Source: Brenneria sp. hezel4-2-4
GTDB lineage: Bacteria > Pseudomonadota > Gammaproteobacteria > Enterobacterales > Enterobacteriaceae
Direction: 5' to 3'
NCBI RefSeq assembly: GCF_013155275.1
Contig: NZ_JABJXS010000001.1
Coordinates: 806,001 to 870,000, forward strand
DNA: 64,000 bases
Shown here: piece by piece, positions 16,645 through 25,744 of the stretch
How positions within the stretch are numbered: position 1 is the stretch's first letter
Layout of the letters: the number at the start of each line of letters is the position of its first letter
Position numbers and translations under genes: made by a program
The notes under the pieces: generated by a model
Seen by the model: the letters and a program-made list of their open reading frames with translations, nothing else
Told to the model about the DNA's origin: nothing
Database searches by the model: none

Positions 16645-19124
16645 TGAGAGCGTTCCCTATCAATACCCTGGCCTTGATGCTGCTTGGCGTGATCAGCCTG
16701 CTGCTGCCCGGTTTTCTCGGCAGCTACACGCTGCTGGTATTTTCGCTGTTTGCGCTCGGCGTCACCACTGTGGTTGGGTTGAATATCCTGCTTGGGCTGA
16801 GCGGCCAGGTCTCCTTCGGCCATATCGCTTTTTACGCGCTGGGGGCTTACGTTTCCGCCGGGCTGACCATGGCCGGGCTGCCGCTCGGCGTGGCGATGCT
16901 GGCCGCGATGCTGGTGTGCGGCCTGATTGGCGGCTTGCTGGCGATCCCGGCGCTGCGCGTTAGCGGGCCGTTCCTGGCGATGATCACCATTGCCTTTGCG
17001 CTGGTGGTGCGCCATCTGTTGATTGAATGGCGCGAGGTTACCGGCGGTTCCAACGGCCTGATGGGCATCCCGATGCCGGAATTCGGCGGCCTCGATCCGG
17101 CGCTGGGTCTGGCGGTGTGCTGTGGTCTGCTGATGATGGCGGCGCTGTGCGGCTTTGCCCGCCTACAGCACAGCCAATGGGGATTGGCGATGCGCGCGGT
17201 GAAAGCCAGTGAAATCGCCGCGCGTTCGCTGGGCTTTAACCCGGTGGTGAGCAAAACTCTCGCCTTTACACTGTCAGCAATGTTCACCAGCGCCGCCGGT
17301 GCCCTGGTAGCGCCGTTGATGATGTTCATCAATCCGGACTCTTTCCCTTTCTCCCAGTCGATTCTGTTTATTCTGGCGGTAGTCATCGGCGGCAGCGGCA
17401 CGCTGTTAGGGCCAGTGCTGGGGGCGCTGCTGATCGTGGTGCTGCCGGAGCTGCTGTCGACATTTGCCGAATACCGGCTGCTGATCTTCGCGGTGCTGCT
17501 GCTGACGGTGTTATGGCTGGCGCCGCGCGGGATTTTGGGCACCCTGGCGCGCTGGCTGGCAAAGCCGCCGGTGCAATTCGCGCCGCAAACGGCGGACGAC
17601 GCGCTGCTGCGCGGCCACTTTAAGCACAGCGGCAACACTGTGCTGAAGGTGGAAAATATCGGCATCCGCTTTGGCGGCGTACAAGCAGCAAAAGACATCA
17701 GCTTCCAGGTACAACCCGGTGAAGTGCTGGGTCTGATTGGCCCCAACGGCGCCGGGAAAACCACGGTGCTGAACATGATCAGCGGCTTCTATCGCGCCGA
17801 CAGCGGCAGTATCCGCTTACAGCAAGAACTGCGCGGCCTGCCCGCCTGGCGCGTGGCCCGCAATGGCATCGCCCGCACCTATCAAACCACCCAGTTGTTC
17901 AGCGGCATGAGCGTGCTGGAAAATCTGCTGGTGGCGCAGCAGCGCGGCAGGCAAGGATTGCCGTGGCGGCGCCCGACGGCCGATGCCCACGAGGTGGCGA
18001 TGGCGCTGCTGGCGCTAGTGGGCTATCGCGGTTCGGTGCACACGCCCGCCGAGGATCTGCCCCACGTCGATCGCCGGCTGGTGGAGATTGCCCGTGCGCT
18101 GGCGCTCAACCCGGCGCTGCTGCTGCTGGACGAACCGGCGGCGGGCCTGAGCCGTGAAGAGACCGACGCGTTGATCCCGCTGCTGCGCCGACTAGCAGGC
18201 TTTGGCCTGGCGGTGATTGTGGTGGAACACGATATGGCGCTGGTGATGGCAGTCAGCGATCGGATCCAGGTGCTGGATGCCGGCAAACCGTTGGCGCAGG
18301 GCGCGCCTGCTGAAGTGCAACGTAACCCCGCGGTGGTGGCGGCCTATCTGGGCGGCACCGACTATCGCGGCAAGCCGCGCCGCCTTGCGCTGCAATCGAA
18401 CGGCCAACCAGGGCTGGTGGTAAGCAAACTGACGCTGGATTACGGCGCTGCCCCGGTAGTACGCGACGTCAGCTTTACCGTCAATCCAGGGGAAACTGTG
18501 GCGATCCTGGGCGCCAACGGCGCGGGCAAATCAACCATTCTGCAAACTCTCGCCGGGCTGCATCCGGCGCGCAGCGGCGCAATTTACCTGCACGATCGCT
18601 CAATCAAAGAACTGAACGCCAGCCAGATTGCCGCACGGGGCCTGGCGCTGGTGCCGGAAGGCCGCCAATTATTTCCGCAGATGTCGGTGCTGGATAACCT
18701 ATTGATCGGCCAGCACGCCTGCGCCGAAAAACACGATCCGCAGGTAGAAGTTGAATCGGTTCTCAAGCGCTTCCCGCGCCTGCGCGAACGGCTGCACAGC
18801 CCGGCGGGCCTGCTTTCCGGTGGCGAACAGCAGATGGTGGCGATCGGCCGCGGTCTGATGTCGCGTCCGTCGATCCTGCTGCTGGACGAACCGAGCCTGG
18901 GCCTGTCCCCGGCGATGATTGGCGAACTGTACGACGCGCTGGCTGCGCTGCGCGATGAGGGCGTTACTCTCCTGCTGGTGGATCAAATGGCCAACCTGGC
19001 GCTGACCATCGCCGATCGCGCGCTGGTACTGGAATCCGGCACAGTGGTTAAAGCCGGCCGCGCGCAGGATCTGCTGGCGCAGGCGGATCTGGCCGATGCC
19101 TGGCTGGGGGTAGCGAACGGATGA
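16644..19124 (+). CDS. Fused LivM permease, LivG ATPase and LivF ATPase
   Basis: 826 residues joining three normally separate subunits. Residues 1 to about 310 form a LivM-type permease with eight or more membrane helices (GLSGQVSFGHIAFYALGAY near 50). Residues about 333-575 are a LivG-like ATPase: Walker A GPNGAGKTT (366-374), Walker B LLLLDEPAAGLS. Residues about 590-826 are a LivF-like ATPase: Walker A GANGAGKST (623-631), signature LLSGGEQQM, Walker B LLLDEPSLGLS. In the first ATPase the usual LSGGQ-type signature reads LPHVDRRLVEIARAL, a departure also compatible with a subfamily trait. No internal stops occur. A permease-G fusion is common in this family, but having both ATPases in one chain with the permease is rarer. 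The end overlaps the amidohydrolase start by 4 nt. Confidence 0.9.
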   Translation: MRAFPINTLALMLLGVISLLLPGFLGSYTLLVFSLFALGVTTVVGLNILLGLSGQVSFGHIAFYALGAYVSAGLTMAGLPLGVAMLAAMLVCGLIGGLLAIPALRVSGPFLAMITIAFALVVRHLLIEWREVTGGSNGLMGIPMPEFGGLDPALGLAVCCGLLMMAALCGFARLQHSQWGLAMRAVKASEIAARSLGFNPVVSKTLAFTLSAMFTSAAGALVAPLMMFINPDSFPFSQSILFILAVVIGGSGTLLGPVLGALLIVVLPELLSTFAEYRLLIFAVLLLTVLWLAPRGILGTLARWLAKPPVQFAPQTADDALLRGHFKHSGNTVLKVENIGIRFGGVQAAKDISFQVQPGEVLGLIGPNGAGKTTVLNMISGFYRADSGSIRLQQELRGLPAWRVARNGIARTYQTTQLFSGMSVLENLLVAQQRGRQGLPWRRPTADAHEVAMALLALVGYRGSVHTPAEDLPHVDRRLVEIARALALNPALLLLDEPAAGLSREETDALIPLLRRLAGFGLAVIVVEHDMALVMAVSDRIQVLDAGKPLAQGAPAEVQRNPAVVAAYLGGTDYRGKPRRLALQSNGQPGLVVSKLTLDYGAAPVVRDVSFTVNPGETVAILGANGAGKSTILQTLAGLHPARSGAIYLHDRSIKELNASQIAARGLALVPEGRQLFPQMSVLDNLLIGQHACAEKHDPQVEVESVLKRFPRLRERLHSPAGLLSGGEQQMVAIGRGLMSRPSILLLDEPSLGLSPAMIGELYDALAALRDEGVTLLLVDQMANLALTIADRALVLESGTVVKAGRAQDLLAQADLADAWLGVANG

Positions 19125-20332
19125 AACGCCTTACCATCGTTAACGCCCGCCTGGAAAACCAGCCCGGGCTGCACAGCCTGCTGATTGAAGACGGGCGCTT
19201 TGTTAGCGCCTTAAGCGGCCCGGCCGACACGCTGGATATGCAGGGCGCGCTGGTGCTGCCCGGTCTGGTTGAAACCCATATTCATCTGGATAAGGCCTGT
19301 ATTATCGACCGCTGCAACCAGCAGGAAGGGACGCTGGCGGAGGCCATCAGCGAAACCGCACGCGCCAAGGCGGATTTCAGCGAGCAGGATGTCTATCAGC
19401 GCGGGGCCAGGGTGCTGGAAATGGCGATCATGCAGGGCACCACGCACATGCGTACCCACATTGAGATTGATCCGGTGATCGGCCTGACCGGCTTTCGTGC
19501 CATCCGCCGCCTACAGGCCGCTTATGCCTGGGCCATCGATCTGCAACTGTGCGTGTTCCCGCAGGAGGGGATGCTGAATAATCCCGGCACTGAAGCGCTA
19601 CTTTGTGAAGCGCTGGCCTCCGGGGCGGATCTGCTGGGCGGCTGCCCCTACACCGACAGCGATCCGGTCGGGCAGATCAAACGGCTATTTGCGCTGGCGG
19701 CGCACCACGGCGTCGATCTGGATTTCCACCTCGATTTTGACCTGGCGCCGGAGAACCGATTGATCGATGAAGTGATCGTTCAAACGCGCCGCTGGCAGCT
19801 CGGCGGGCGCGTCACCGTTGGCCATGTCACCAAGCTGGCGATTCTGGAACTGGATGCGCTGCGGGCGCTGGGTGCGGAACTTGCGTCGGCCGGAGTGCGG
19901 GTCACCGCCCTGCCCGCCACCGATCTGTTTCTTACCGCGCGCGATCGTTTTGCGCTCAAACCGCGCGGTGTGGCGCCAGTGGACGAGTTGGATCGCCTGG
20001 GCGTTGTTTGCTCGCTGTCCACCAACAATATCGCCAACCCGTTCACGCCGTTTGGCGATGCTTCGCTGGTGCGGCAGGCCAACCTGTTTGCCAACGTTCG
20101 CCAACTCGGCACGCAGGCGGATTTGCTGCGCTGCCTGTCGTGGATCTCCAGCCAATCGGCGCGGCTGTTGCGACTGAGTCATTACGGACTAACGCCTGGC
20201 TGCCAGGCGGACTTTGTGGTGTTCGACGTCGAACGGGCCGATCAGGTGGTGGCGGAGATTGCCCCGCCAAAGATGGGCTTTAAGCGCGGGCGCCAAACCT
20301 TTAACCGCCCGCCAGCCCGGTTACTTCGCTAG
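19121..20332 (+). CDS. Amidohydrolase, cytosine-deaminase-like subfamily
   Basis: 403 residues starting at an ATGA overlap with the transporter gene. Amidohydrolase marks: THIHLDK near residue 53 (metal His-x-His), HMRTHIEID near 110, HLDFDL near 205, and GHVTKL near 237. The position that in cytosine deaminase and related enzymes reads (S/H)DN...DP carries STNNIANPFTPFGD near 285, so the expected metal-binding or catalytic Asp is Asn. This appears to be a feature of a subfamily rather than decay, since the rest is intact. It would hydrolyse a ring or amide C-N bond of the compound imported by the co-transcribed ABC system. Its 3' end overlaps the convergent regulator gene by 32 bp. Confidence 0.82.
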   Translation: MKRLTIVNARLENQPGLHSLLIEDGRFVSALSGPADTLDMQGALVLPGLVETHIHLDKACIIDRCNQQEGTLAEAISETARAKADFSEQDVYQRGARVLEMAIMQGTTHMRTHIEIDPVIGLTGFRAIRRLQAAYAWAIDLQLCVFPQEGMLNNPGTEALLCEALASGADLLGGCPYTDSDPVGQIKRLFALAAHHGVDLDFHLDFDLAPENRLIDEVIVQTRRWQLGGRVTVGHVTKLAILELDALRALGAELASAGVRVTALPATDLFLTARDRFALKPRGVAPVDELDRLGVVCSLSTNNIANPFTPFGDASLVRQANLFANVRQLGTQADLLRCLSWISSQSARLLRLSHYGLTPGCQADFVVFDVERADQVVAEIAPPKMGFKRGRQTFNRPPARLLR

Positions 20333-21026
20333 CGCCGTCCAGCGCCTGGCGTAGCGTCATCGCGCCAGCCGCTGGATCGCTCAGATCCAACTCCAGCTCA
20401 GCTTCCAGCTCGTTCAAGTGCGCCTGCATAATCTGCTGCGCCTCTGCAACCTTGCCGGCGGCTAACGCTTTTACAATGGCGCCGTGCTCCGCACATTGGC
20501 AGGCAGGCGTATCGTTGCGCTGATACAGCGCCACAATCAGCGAACTGCGAACCATCAGGTTGGAAAGAATTTCCCCCAGCACCTTATTGCCGCTGATCTT
20601 AGCCAGCAGCAGATGAAACGCGCTAAGCTCGCGCACAATGTCCCGGCGATCCTGGCGCTGCGCCGCGGTGCGCTCGGCCTGCTGTTGAGCGGCAATATCC
20701 TCACCAAACAGGGCTATTCGCTCCGGCGTGATAGAGGCTACTATCGCGCTTTCGATGGCGCGGCGGGCGATAAAGATTTCGCGCGCTTCCCGCGCCTCCG
20801 GCTGGGCAACCATCGCGCCACGATTGGGTTCAATGGTGACAATGTGCAGCAACGCCAGGCGCTGAAGCGCAGCCTGCACATGGTTACGGTTGGCGTTGAG
20901 GGCATCGACAATCTGTGCTTCCACCAACCTGGCGCCGGGCTTTAGCCGGTGCTGAGCAATAGCAACCGACAGCGCCTCAACGATACGTTTTACTTCGCGC
21001 TGTTTCGCGGTGGCAACCTGACTCAT
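20301..21026 (-). CDS. GntR-family regulator (FCD type)
   Basis: 241 residues from the ATG at 21026, preceded by GAGG with 5-nt spacing; an ATG at 21062 has no such site. The N-terminal winged helix-turn-helix (about 10-75) shows the GntR pattern with LKPGARLVEAQIVDALNANRN. The C-terminal FCD ligand domain has acidic and His residues (FHLLLAKISGN, EHGAIVKALAAG, HLNELEAELELDL) that usually bind a metal and a carboxylate ligand. It converges on the amidohydrolase gene and most likely controls the ABC transporter-amidohydrolase operon through sites such as the inverted repeats at 14.43-14.56 kb. The helix-turn-helix is somewhat divergent (VQAALQRLA), so the family call is firm but the target is inferred. 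Confidence 0.85.
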   Translation of the reverse strand: MSQVATAKQREVKRIVEALSVAIAQHRLKPGARLVEAQIVDALNANRNHVQAALQRLALLHIVTIEPNRGAMVAQPEAREAREIFIARRAIESAIVASITPERIALFGEDIAAQQQAERTAAQRQDRRDIVRELSAFHLLLAKISGNKVLGEILSNLMVRSSLIVALYQRNDTPACQCAEHGAIVKALAAGKVAEAQQIMQAHLNELEAELELDLSDPAAGAMTLRQALDGASEVTGLAGG

Positions 21027-21230
21027 CCTTACCTCAATCTGGCCTGAAATGGTCCCTATCATAACATCCTGATGCCCGGCAACAGAACGGCCTGCGCTTG
21101 AAAAGAACGGTGATAGTCACTGGGCCGATACGGGTGCCCGCACCAAACATATTCAAGCCTAAGATCGGCCGTGAAATTGAACCCATGCGCAAAAACCGCA
21201 CTCGACAAGCGGGAGAATATCAATAAAGCG

Positions 21231-21430
21231 AATTCGGAGAAGCCGTCACGCTCCGTTTGTCAGGCGTGCCCCACCGCGATTACCGTGAGAAAGAGGATGG
21301 CGTATTTCAGCTCGCCCCCATTGATTCGGCGCTCAAGCAAGGAGAAATCACCTTTCTGATCGGCGGCAATGGCTGTTCAGTAATATTGCCGCCCGCGATC
21401 GACCGAACGATAGCGGGCAACATCCGTTTT
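21231..21430 (+). pseudogene. Unidentified gene remnant
   Basis: In the otherwise gene-free gap between the regulator and the dehydrogenase, one rightward frame reads coherently: FGEAVTLRLSGVPHRDYRE, then DGVFQLAPIDSALKQGEITF and LIGGNGCSVILP. It is preceded by an in-frame TAA without a start or ribosome site, and runs out into the 3' end of the convergent dehydrogenase gene. It looks like a surviving C-terminal piece of a real protein, but I do not recognise the family. The GC content equals that of the surroundings. Confidence 0.3.
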
Positions 21431-22307
21431 ACTGTTTTTGTTGATGCTGAAAATGATAGACCACGGACAGATCGTCCGCGCCATAGCCGGCGTCAACCGC
21501 CTGGCGCCAGAGGGATGCCGTTTCCCGCAGGCAAGGCAGGGTCTGGCCGGCGGATACGGATGAGAGCGCCAGCCGAGCGTCTTTCAGCGCCCAGTTCAAC
21601 TGCATCTGCGGCGCATAACTTCCAGATTTAATCATCTCCATTTTCGCTTTTGCATAAGGCACGGCAAGCGGTCCTCCGTCCAGAACGGCCCACAAGTCAT
21701 CTTCCGAAAAGCCGAATTGGTCGGCCAATAACAGGCTTTCCGATAGCCCCTGCATCAACAGAATCAGCCAGGTATTTACCACCAGTTTCATGCGCGAGCC
21801 TCTACCGGCCTCGCCCAGCCAAAGCGTACCCTTGCCGATTGCGGCGAACACCGGTTCCGCATTTGCGGCCCGTTCTCTGTCGCCGCTGGCAAGGATCAAA
21901 ATCTGGGCATTTTCAGCAGGCGCCTTGGTGCCGGATACCGGCGCATCAATAAACGTAATATCCTGTCGATAATCGCCCAACGCTTGCGCGAGCTTGTCCG
22001 TCGACTCAACGCCGATGGTTCCCATCTGGCATAAAATGGCGCCAGACTTCAGGTGTTCGCGGATCTGCGCCACGATCGCTTCCGTCGTTTCAGCGTCCGT
22101 AAGCATGACGATAACGACATCGGCATTTTTTACTGCCTCAACGGGAGAATCGGATAATTTCAGCCCGTTGGCGACAAGGTCTTCTCCCCGCGCTTTGGTA
22201 CGGTTCCATGCCGTAACCACAAATTCTTTTTTCAGTAAATTAGATGCAAAAGCATGTCCCATTGCGCCAAGACCCAATACGGCGACGTCAGGCTTACGAA
22301 CCATCAT
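21429..22307 (-). CDS. NAD(P)-dependent beta-hydroxyacid dehydrogenase (3-hydroxyisobutyrate dehydrogenase-like)
   Basis: 292 residues starting at ATG 22307 (GAGG 5 nt upstream). The N-terminal Rossmann fold has VLGLGAMGHAFASNL near residue 10 and the dinucleotide loop WNRT near 35. The family substrate motif FIDAPVSG lies near 120, and the catalytic Lys in GSRMKLVVN near 173. The C-terminal helical domain is typical of the 3-hydroxyisobutyrate/tartronate semialdehyde reductase family. It oxidises or reduces a small beta-hydroxyacid or semialdehyde. It is the last gene of a leftward operon with a RidA protein, a polar amino-acid ABC transporter and an M20 amidase, so it probably handles the carbon skeleton released from the imported compound. 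Confidence 0.88.
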   Translation of the reverse strand: MMVRKPDVAVLGLGAMGHAFASNLLKKEFVVTAWNRTKARGEDLVANGLKLSDSPVEAVKNADVVIVMLTDAETTEAIVAQIREHLKSGAILCQMGTIGVESTDKLAQALGDYRQDITFIDAPVSGTKAPAENAQILILASGDRERAANAEPVFAAIGKGTLWLGEAGRGSRMKLVVNTWLILLMQGLSESLLLADQFGFSEDDLWAVLDGGPLAVPYAKAKMEMIKSGSYAPQMQLNWALKDARLALSSVSAGQTLPCLRETASLWRQAVDAGYGADDLSVVYHFQHQQKQ

Positions 22308-22369
22308 TCATTCCTCAATTTAACTAAGATCTGTACCCTGTTGCGCTGGCAAGATAACAAGAATAGGGA

Positions 22370-22729
22370 TTAGGCTTTTTTCAGGCAGGTAACCTGTACT
22401 TCGATCTGAAAAAGCGGATTAGGCAGACGGGTTTCGACACAAACGCGCGCCGGAGCATGGCCCGCCGGCACCCATTTATCCCAAACGCCGTTCATTTCAT
22501 CGAACCGGGTAATATCCGTCAGCCAAATATTGGCGGCAATAAGGTCGGTTTTAACGCATCCCGCCTGTTTTAATAATCCTTCAATCTTGTCCAGTACGCT
22601 TTGCGTTTGAATCGCCACGCTATCGGATAAGTCATCGGCCACCTGGCCGGAAATAACAACAATACTATCGGTAGCCTTATACTCCACAGTCGTGCTCATG
22701 CGGGCGTTGGTATTGTAACGAGTGATCAT
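22370..22729 (-). CDS. RidA/YjgF-family protein
   Basis: 119 residues from ATG 22729 (GGAAA 6 nt upstream; the longer frame starts without a site). It shows the RidA pattern: VVISGQVADD near residue 25, a helix with QTQSVLDKIEGLLKQAGC, the segment DLIAANIWLTDI, and the C-terminal ARVCVETRLPNP with the Arg that in RidA binds the carboxylate, then IEVQVTCL. RidA-type enzymes hydrolyse reactive enamine/imine intermediates; related proteins act as aminoacrylate deaminases in pyrimidine or N-heterocycle breakdown. Its place between an oxidoreductase and an ABC transporter for a nitrogen compound fits such a role. Confidence 0.88.
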   Translation of the reverse strand: MITRYNTNARMSTTVEYKATDSIVVISGQVADDLSDSVAIQTQSVLDKIEGLLKQAGCVKTDLIAANIWLTDITRFDEMNGVWDKWVPAGHAPARVCVETRLPNPLFQIEVQVTCLKKA

Positions 22730-22842
22730 GGGATATTTCCGTTTTAATGAATAGGGGTATTTAAACAGCGAATGACGCCGCAATTAACCCCCGGCGCCAA
22801 TATCATCTATTCGCGATACGGGGGTCAGTTGCGCATCACGGC

Positions 22843-23619
22843 TTATTCCGCGCCGAGGTCGGCCGGCTTGCCAAGATATTTTTGGCTTAGCGCATCCAGC
22901 TTGCCATTCTCAATACTGGTCTTGATAAAGGCATTAAGCCAATCGGCCAAACCGGTTTCACCCTGTTGCACCGCCATATGCGCCGGACTGTTGCGAATGC
23001 GGAACTTGGGATCCAACTCCGCCTGCGGCGACTGCTTTGCCATCGCGGCGATCTGGGTATCCGTCGAGGCGATGAGGTCGGCCTGTCCGGTTAAATAAGC
23101 GGTAACCGATGTCGAATCGTCTTCGGTGCGCATAATTTTCGCATTGGGATTAGACGCGCTGAGCGCCAGGTCAGGCGTGGAGCCGCGAGAAACCGCCACC
23201 ACATACTTTCCAAGCTCATCGGCATTGCCGACCTGAATTTTCTTCGGCCCCCATATACCGATGTAGGTATTGACATAGGGGTCGGTGAATAACACCTGCT
23301 TGGTTCGTTCCGGCGTTTTTCCCAGATTGGAAATAATAATATCGACTTTACCGGTGAGCAGATAAGGTACGCGGTTGGGCGCGGTAACCTGCTGCAACTG
23401 GAGCTTAACGCCCAGCGCCTCGGCGACCATCTTGCCCATTTCAATATCCAATCCCGTTGGATTACGCGCCTCATCCTGATAGCCAAATGGCGGCGTATCA
23501 AGCGAGGTGCCGATCCGCACCACGCCGGAGGAACGTATATCATCCAGTTTATCGGCATACGCGCTCACCGATCCCAGGGCCAACATAACGACAGAAAGCA
23601 ATGCAATAGAGTTACGCAT
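22843..23619 (-). CDS. Polar amino-acid-type ABC transporter, binding protein
   Basis: 258 residues. The signal peptide MRNSIALLSVVMLALGSV...AYA has a likely cleavage near residue 22. The mature protein is an extracellular solute-binding family 3 (GlnH/HisJ-like) fold: IRSSGVVRIGTSLDTPPFGY, NPTGLDIEMGKMVAEALGV, and the hinge VTAPNRVPYLLTGKVDIIISNLGKTPER. The Arg and Asp residues (R in PNRVPYL and D in the C-lobe STDTQ) are typical ligands for an amino-acid carboxylate and amino group. It follows the ATPase and two permease genes in the same leftward operon, 19 bp after the ATPase gene. The substrate is perhaps an N-carbamoyl or other modified amino acid, given the M20 hydrolase upstream. Confidence 0.9.
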   Translation of the reverse strand: MRNSIALLSVVMLALGSVSAYADKLDDIRSSGVVRIGTSLDTPPFGYQDEARNPTGLDIEMGKMVAEALGVKLQLQQVTAPNRVPYLLTGKVDIIISNLGKTPERTKQVLFTDPYVNTYIGIWGPKKIQVGNADELGKYVVAVSRGSTPDLALSASNPNAKIMRTEDDSTSVTAYLTGQADLIASTDTQIAAMAKQSPQAELDPKFRIRNSPAHMAVQQGETGLADWLNAFIKTSIENGKLDALSQKYLGKPADLGAE

Positions 23620-23638
23620 TTAGTGATCTCCACATTTT

Positions 23639-24370
23639 TTAATGTAAAACAGCATCAAGAAAGAATTTCAATTCAGCGGTGGCGGGATTTGACAGCGTTG
23701 CGGCCGCCGGCCCCTGCTCCCTGATTTTCCCCTGGTGCATAAACACCACCCTTGAACCAAAGCGCCGTGCAAAACCGATTTCATGCGTCACCAGGATCAT
23801 GGTCATGCCGTCCTGGGCAACGCTTTCCAGCACCTTCAGCACTTCGCCCGTCAGTTCCGGATCGAGGGCTGAAGTCACCTCATCAAACAACATCACCTTG
23901 GGCCGCATCGCCAACGACCGCGCAATCGCTACCCGCTGCTTCTGCCCGCCGGATAAATTATGCGGAAACGCATCCAGCTTATTTTCGAGGCCGACGCGCT
24001 TTAACACATCGTGCGCCAGTTCACGCGCCTCCGCCGGCGACTGGTGGAGAACAATACGCGGCGCCAGCGTGATGTTATCCGCCACCGAAAGATGCGGGAA
24101 AAGATTGTAGTGTTGAAAAACGATGCCCACGTCCTGGCGTAAAAGCCGCAGATTGCAGTGCGGATCGTTAACGCGCGTGCCGTTGACAATCACATGCCCG
24201 CCCTGCACGGACTCAAGTCCGTTAATACAGCGCAGCAACGTACTTTTGCCAGAGCCAGAGCGACCTAAAATGGTCACTACGTCACCTTTTTCTACGGATA
24301 ACGAGACATCATCCAATACGGTATTGGTGCCAAACCGCTTAATAATGTTTTGCAGATCAACGATAGGCAT
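23639..24370 (-). CDS. Polar amino-acid-type ABC transporter, ATPase
   Basis: 243 residues, GlnQ/HisP family. Walker A GRSGSGKST near residue 34, Q-loop in DVGIVFQHYNLFPHL, signature LSGGQKQRVAIARSL, Walker B VMLFDEVTSALD and H-loop LVTHEIGFAR are all present. It powers import by the two membrane proteins encoded directly upstream; its start overlaps the end of the adjacent permease gene by 14 nt. Length and motif spacing are normal for the family. Confidence 0.93.
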   Translation of the reverse strand: MPIVDLQNIIKRFGTNTVLDDVSLSVEKGDVVTILGRSGSGKSTLLRCINGLESVQGGHVIVNGTRVNDPHCNLRLLRQDVGIVFQHYNLFPHLSVADNITLAPRIVLHQSPAEARELAHDVLKRVGLENKLDAFPHNLSGGQKQRVAIARSLAMRPKVMLFDEVTSALDPELTGEVLKVLESVAQDGMTMILVTHEIGFARRFGSRVVFMHQGKIREQGPAAATLSNPATAELKFFLDAVLH

Positions 24371-25007
24371 TTAGCTTCCGCTCGTATGAACGGCTCCATT
24401 GGGTAAGAGGAAAACACAGGGCAAAATAGAGCACGGCGACGGTCAGATAGACGGCGAACGGACTGTAGGTCGCCGCGGTGGTAAGTTGCCCCTGACGAGT
24501 GAGTTCAATAAGCCCGATGATTGAGGCCAGCGAAGTGTTTTTTATCAGCTGAACCAGAAATCCCACCGTCGGTGGAATAGCGATACGTATCGATTGTGGA
24601 ATAATCACGTGACGCAGTTGCTCTGAGTAAGAAAGCCCCAGACAGGCGCCGGCTTCCCATTGCGTTTTGGTGATGGATTCCAACGCGCCCCGCCATACTT
24701 CTCCCAGATAGGCGCCGCCGTAAATGGCGAAGCTTAACGCCGCGGCCAGCCACGGATTAATATTGACGCCGAGCGCCGCCATGCCGAAATAGAGCAAGAA
24801 CAGCCATGCCAGTAAAGGGATCCCCTGTACGATCTGGACATAGATAATCCCAATCCAGCGCAACGGTCTGAACGGCGCCATTCTGAGCAATGCCGTAACA
24901 ATGCCAACCACGGCGGAACCGGAAAAAGCCATGATGGCCAACAATAGGGTCCATCGTATCGACGCGATAAGATAGAGAATATCGATGTAGCTAAAACCAC
25001 GGATCAT
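24357..25007 (-). CDS. Polar amino-acid-type ABC permease
   Basis: 216 residues with about five membrane helices. The family EAA loop is clear: the segment ESITKTQWEAGACLGLSYSE followed by LRHVIIPQS near residues 117-145, which docks onto the ATPase. It belongs to the HisM/GlnP group. Its start overlaps the preceding permease by 4 nt and its end overlaps the ATPase by 14 nt. Together with that permease it forms the heterodimeric channel. Confidence 0.9.
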   Translation of the reverse strand: MIRGFSYIDILYLIASIRWTLLLAIMAFSGSAVVGIVTALLRMAPFRPLRWIGIIYVQIVQGIPLLAWLFLLYFGMAALGVNINPWLAAALSFAIYGGAYLGEVWRGALESITKTQWEAGACLGLSYSEQLRHVIIPQSIRIAIPPTVGFLVQLIKNTSLASIIGLIELTRQGQLTTAATYSPFAVYLTVAVLYFALCFPLTQWSRSYERKLNAYR

Positions 25008-25669
25008 GTGCGTCTCCCGAAGGTAAAGCGATAAGTCAGGCTGAAAACGATGCGCAGAATTAAAGAAAGCGAGAGATAAAGTGCAGCGATAAGGATATAA
25101 ATCTCAAAATCGCGGAAGGTTCGGCTCTGAACCAGTGAGCCGACATAAAATAGATCGGGAACCGCGATTTGCGACACCACGGCAGTGGCCAGAATGAAGA
25201 AAATAAACTGGCTCGCCAGCGCAGGCACCATATTTTTCAGGGCGGGAAACAGCACGATATGGCGAAATATCTGGAAACCTGACAACCCCAGCGATGCACC
25301 GGCTTCAATATTCTCTTCCGGCACCGACTGAAACCCGGCGCGCATGATTTCGGTCAGGTAGGCGCCGAGATTGACGATAAAGGCGATAATGGCGGCCGTC
25401 ATCCCGTCAAATCGAATGCCTATCTGCGGCAGACCGAAAAATATCAAAAACAGCTGCACCAGCAGGGGCGTGTTTCTGATGACTTCCACATAACCGGTAA
25501 TGCAGCGCTGAAGCCAAACCGGCCCGTAGACGCATCCGGCGGCGCCTAGAATTCCGACCGCCAATCCGCCGATAAAGGAAGCGCTTGATAACGTCAGCGT
25601 AACCAGAATTCCGTCAAGGAACATTCTCCATGCGGCAAAAACATCCTCAAATTGAAGCTCAAGGATCAT
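25004..25669 (-). CDS. Polar amino-acid-type ABC permease
   Basis: 221 residues from ATG 25669, which has a strong GGGGGAAG site just upstream; the frame continues to 25759 but without support. It has about five membrane segments with the HisQ/GlnP-type EAA loop: MRAGFQSVPEENIEAGASLG, then LSGFQIFRHIVLFPAL. It is the first transporter gene of the leftward operon. A palindrome ATTGCGTGCAAT lies 64 bp upstream of the start, identical to one before the M20 hydrolase gene. That suggests a promoter here controlled by the FCD regulator at 27.4 kb. Confidence 0.9.
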   Translation of the reverse strand: MILELQFEDVFAAWRMFLDGILVTLTLSSASFIGGLAVGILGAAGCVYGPVWLQRCITGYVEVIRNTPLLVQLFLIFFGLPQIGIRFDGMTAAIIAFIVNLGAYLTEIMRAGFQSVPEENIEAGASLGLSGFQIFRHIVLFPALKNMVPALASQFIFFILATAVVSQIAVPDLFYVGSLVQSRTFRDFEIYILIAALYLSLSLILRIVFSLTYRFTFGRRT

Positions 25670-25732
25670 AACTTCCCCCTCTTCCCCGGTGTCAAAGCTG
25701 ACAATCAATCTAACTGCAATAATACATGTAAT

Positions 25733-25744
25733 ATTGCGTGCAAT
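25733..25744. promoter_or_regulatory. Putative GntR operator ATTGCGTGCAAT
   Basis: A 12-bp palindrome of form ATTGC-RY-GCAAT, 64 bp before the transporter genes. The same 12-mer, read on the other strand, occurs at 27243-27254. A larger near-palindrome GCAAT(N12)ATTGC overlaps it on the left. The 25670-25986 gap holds no gene. Confidence 0.6.
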
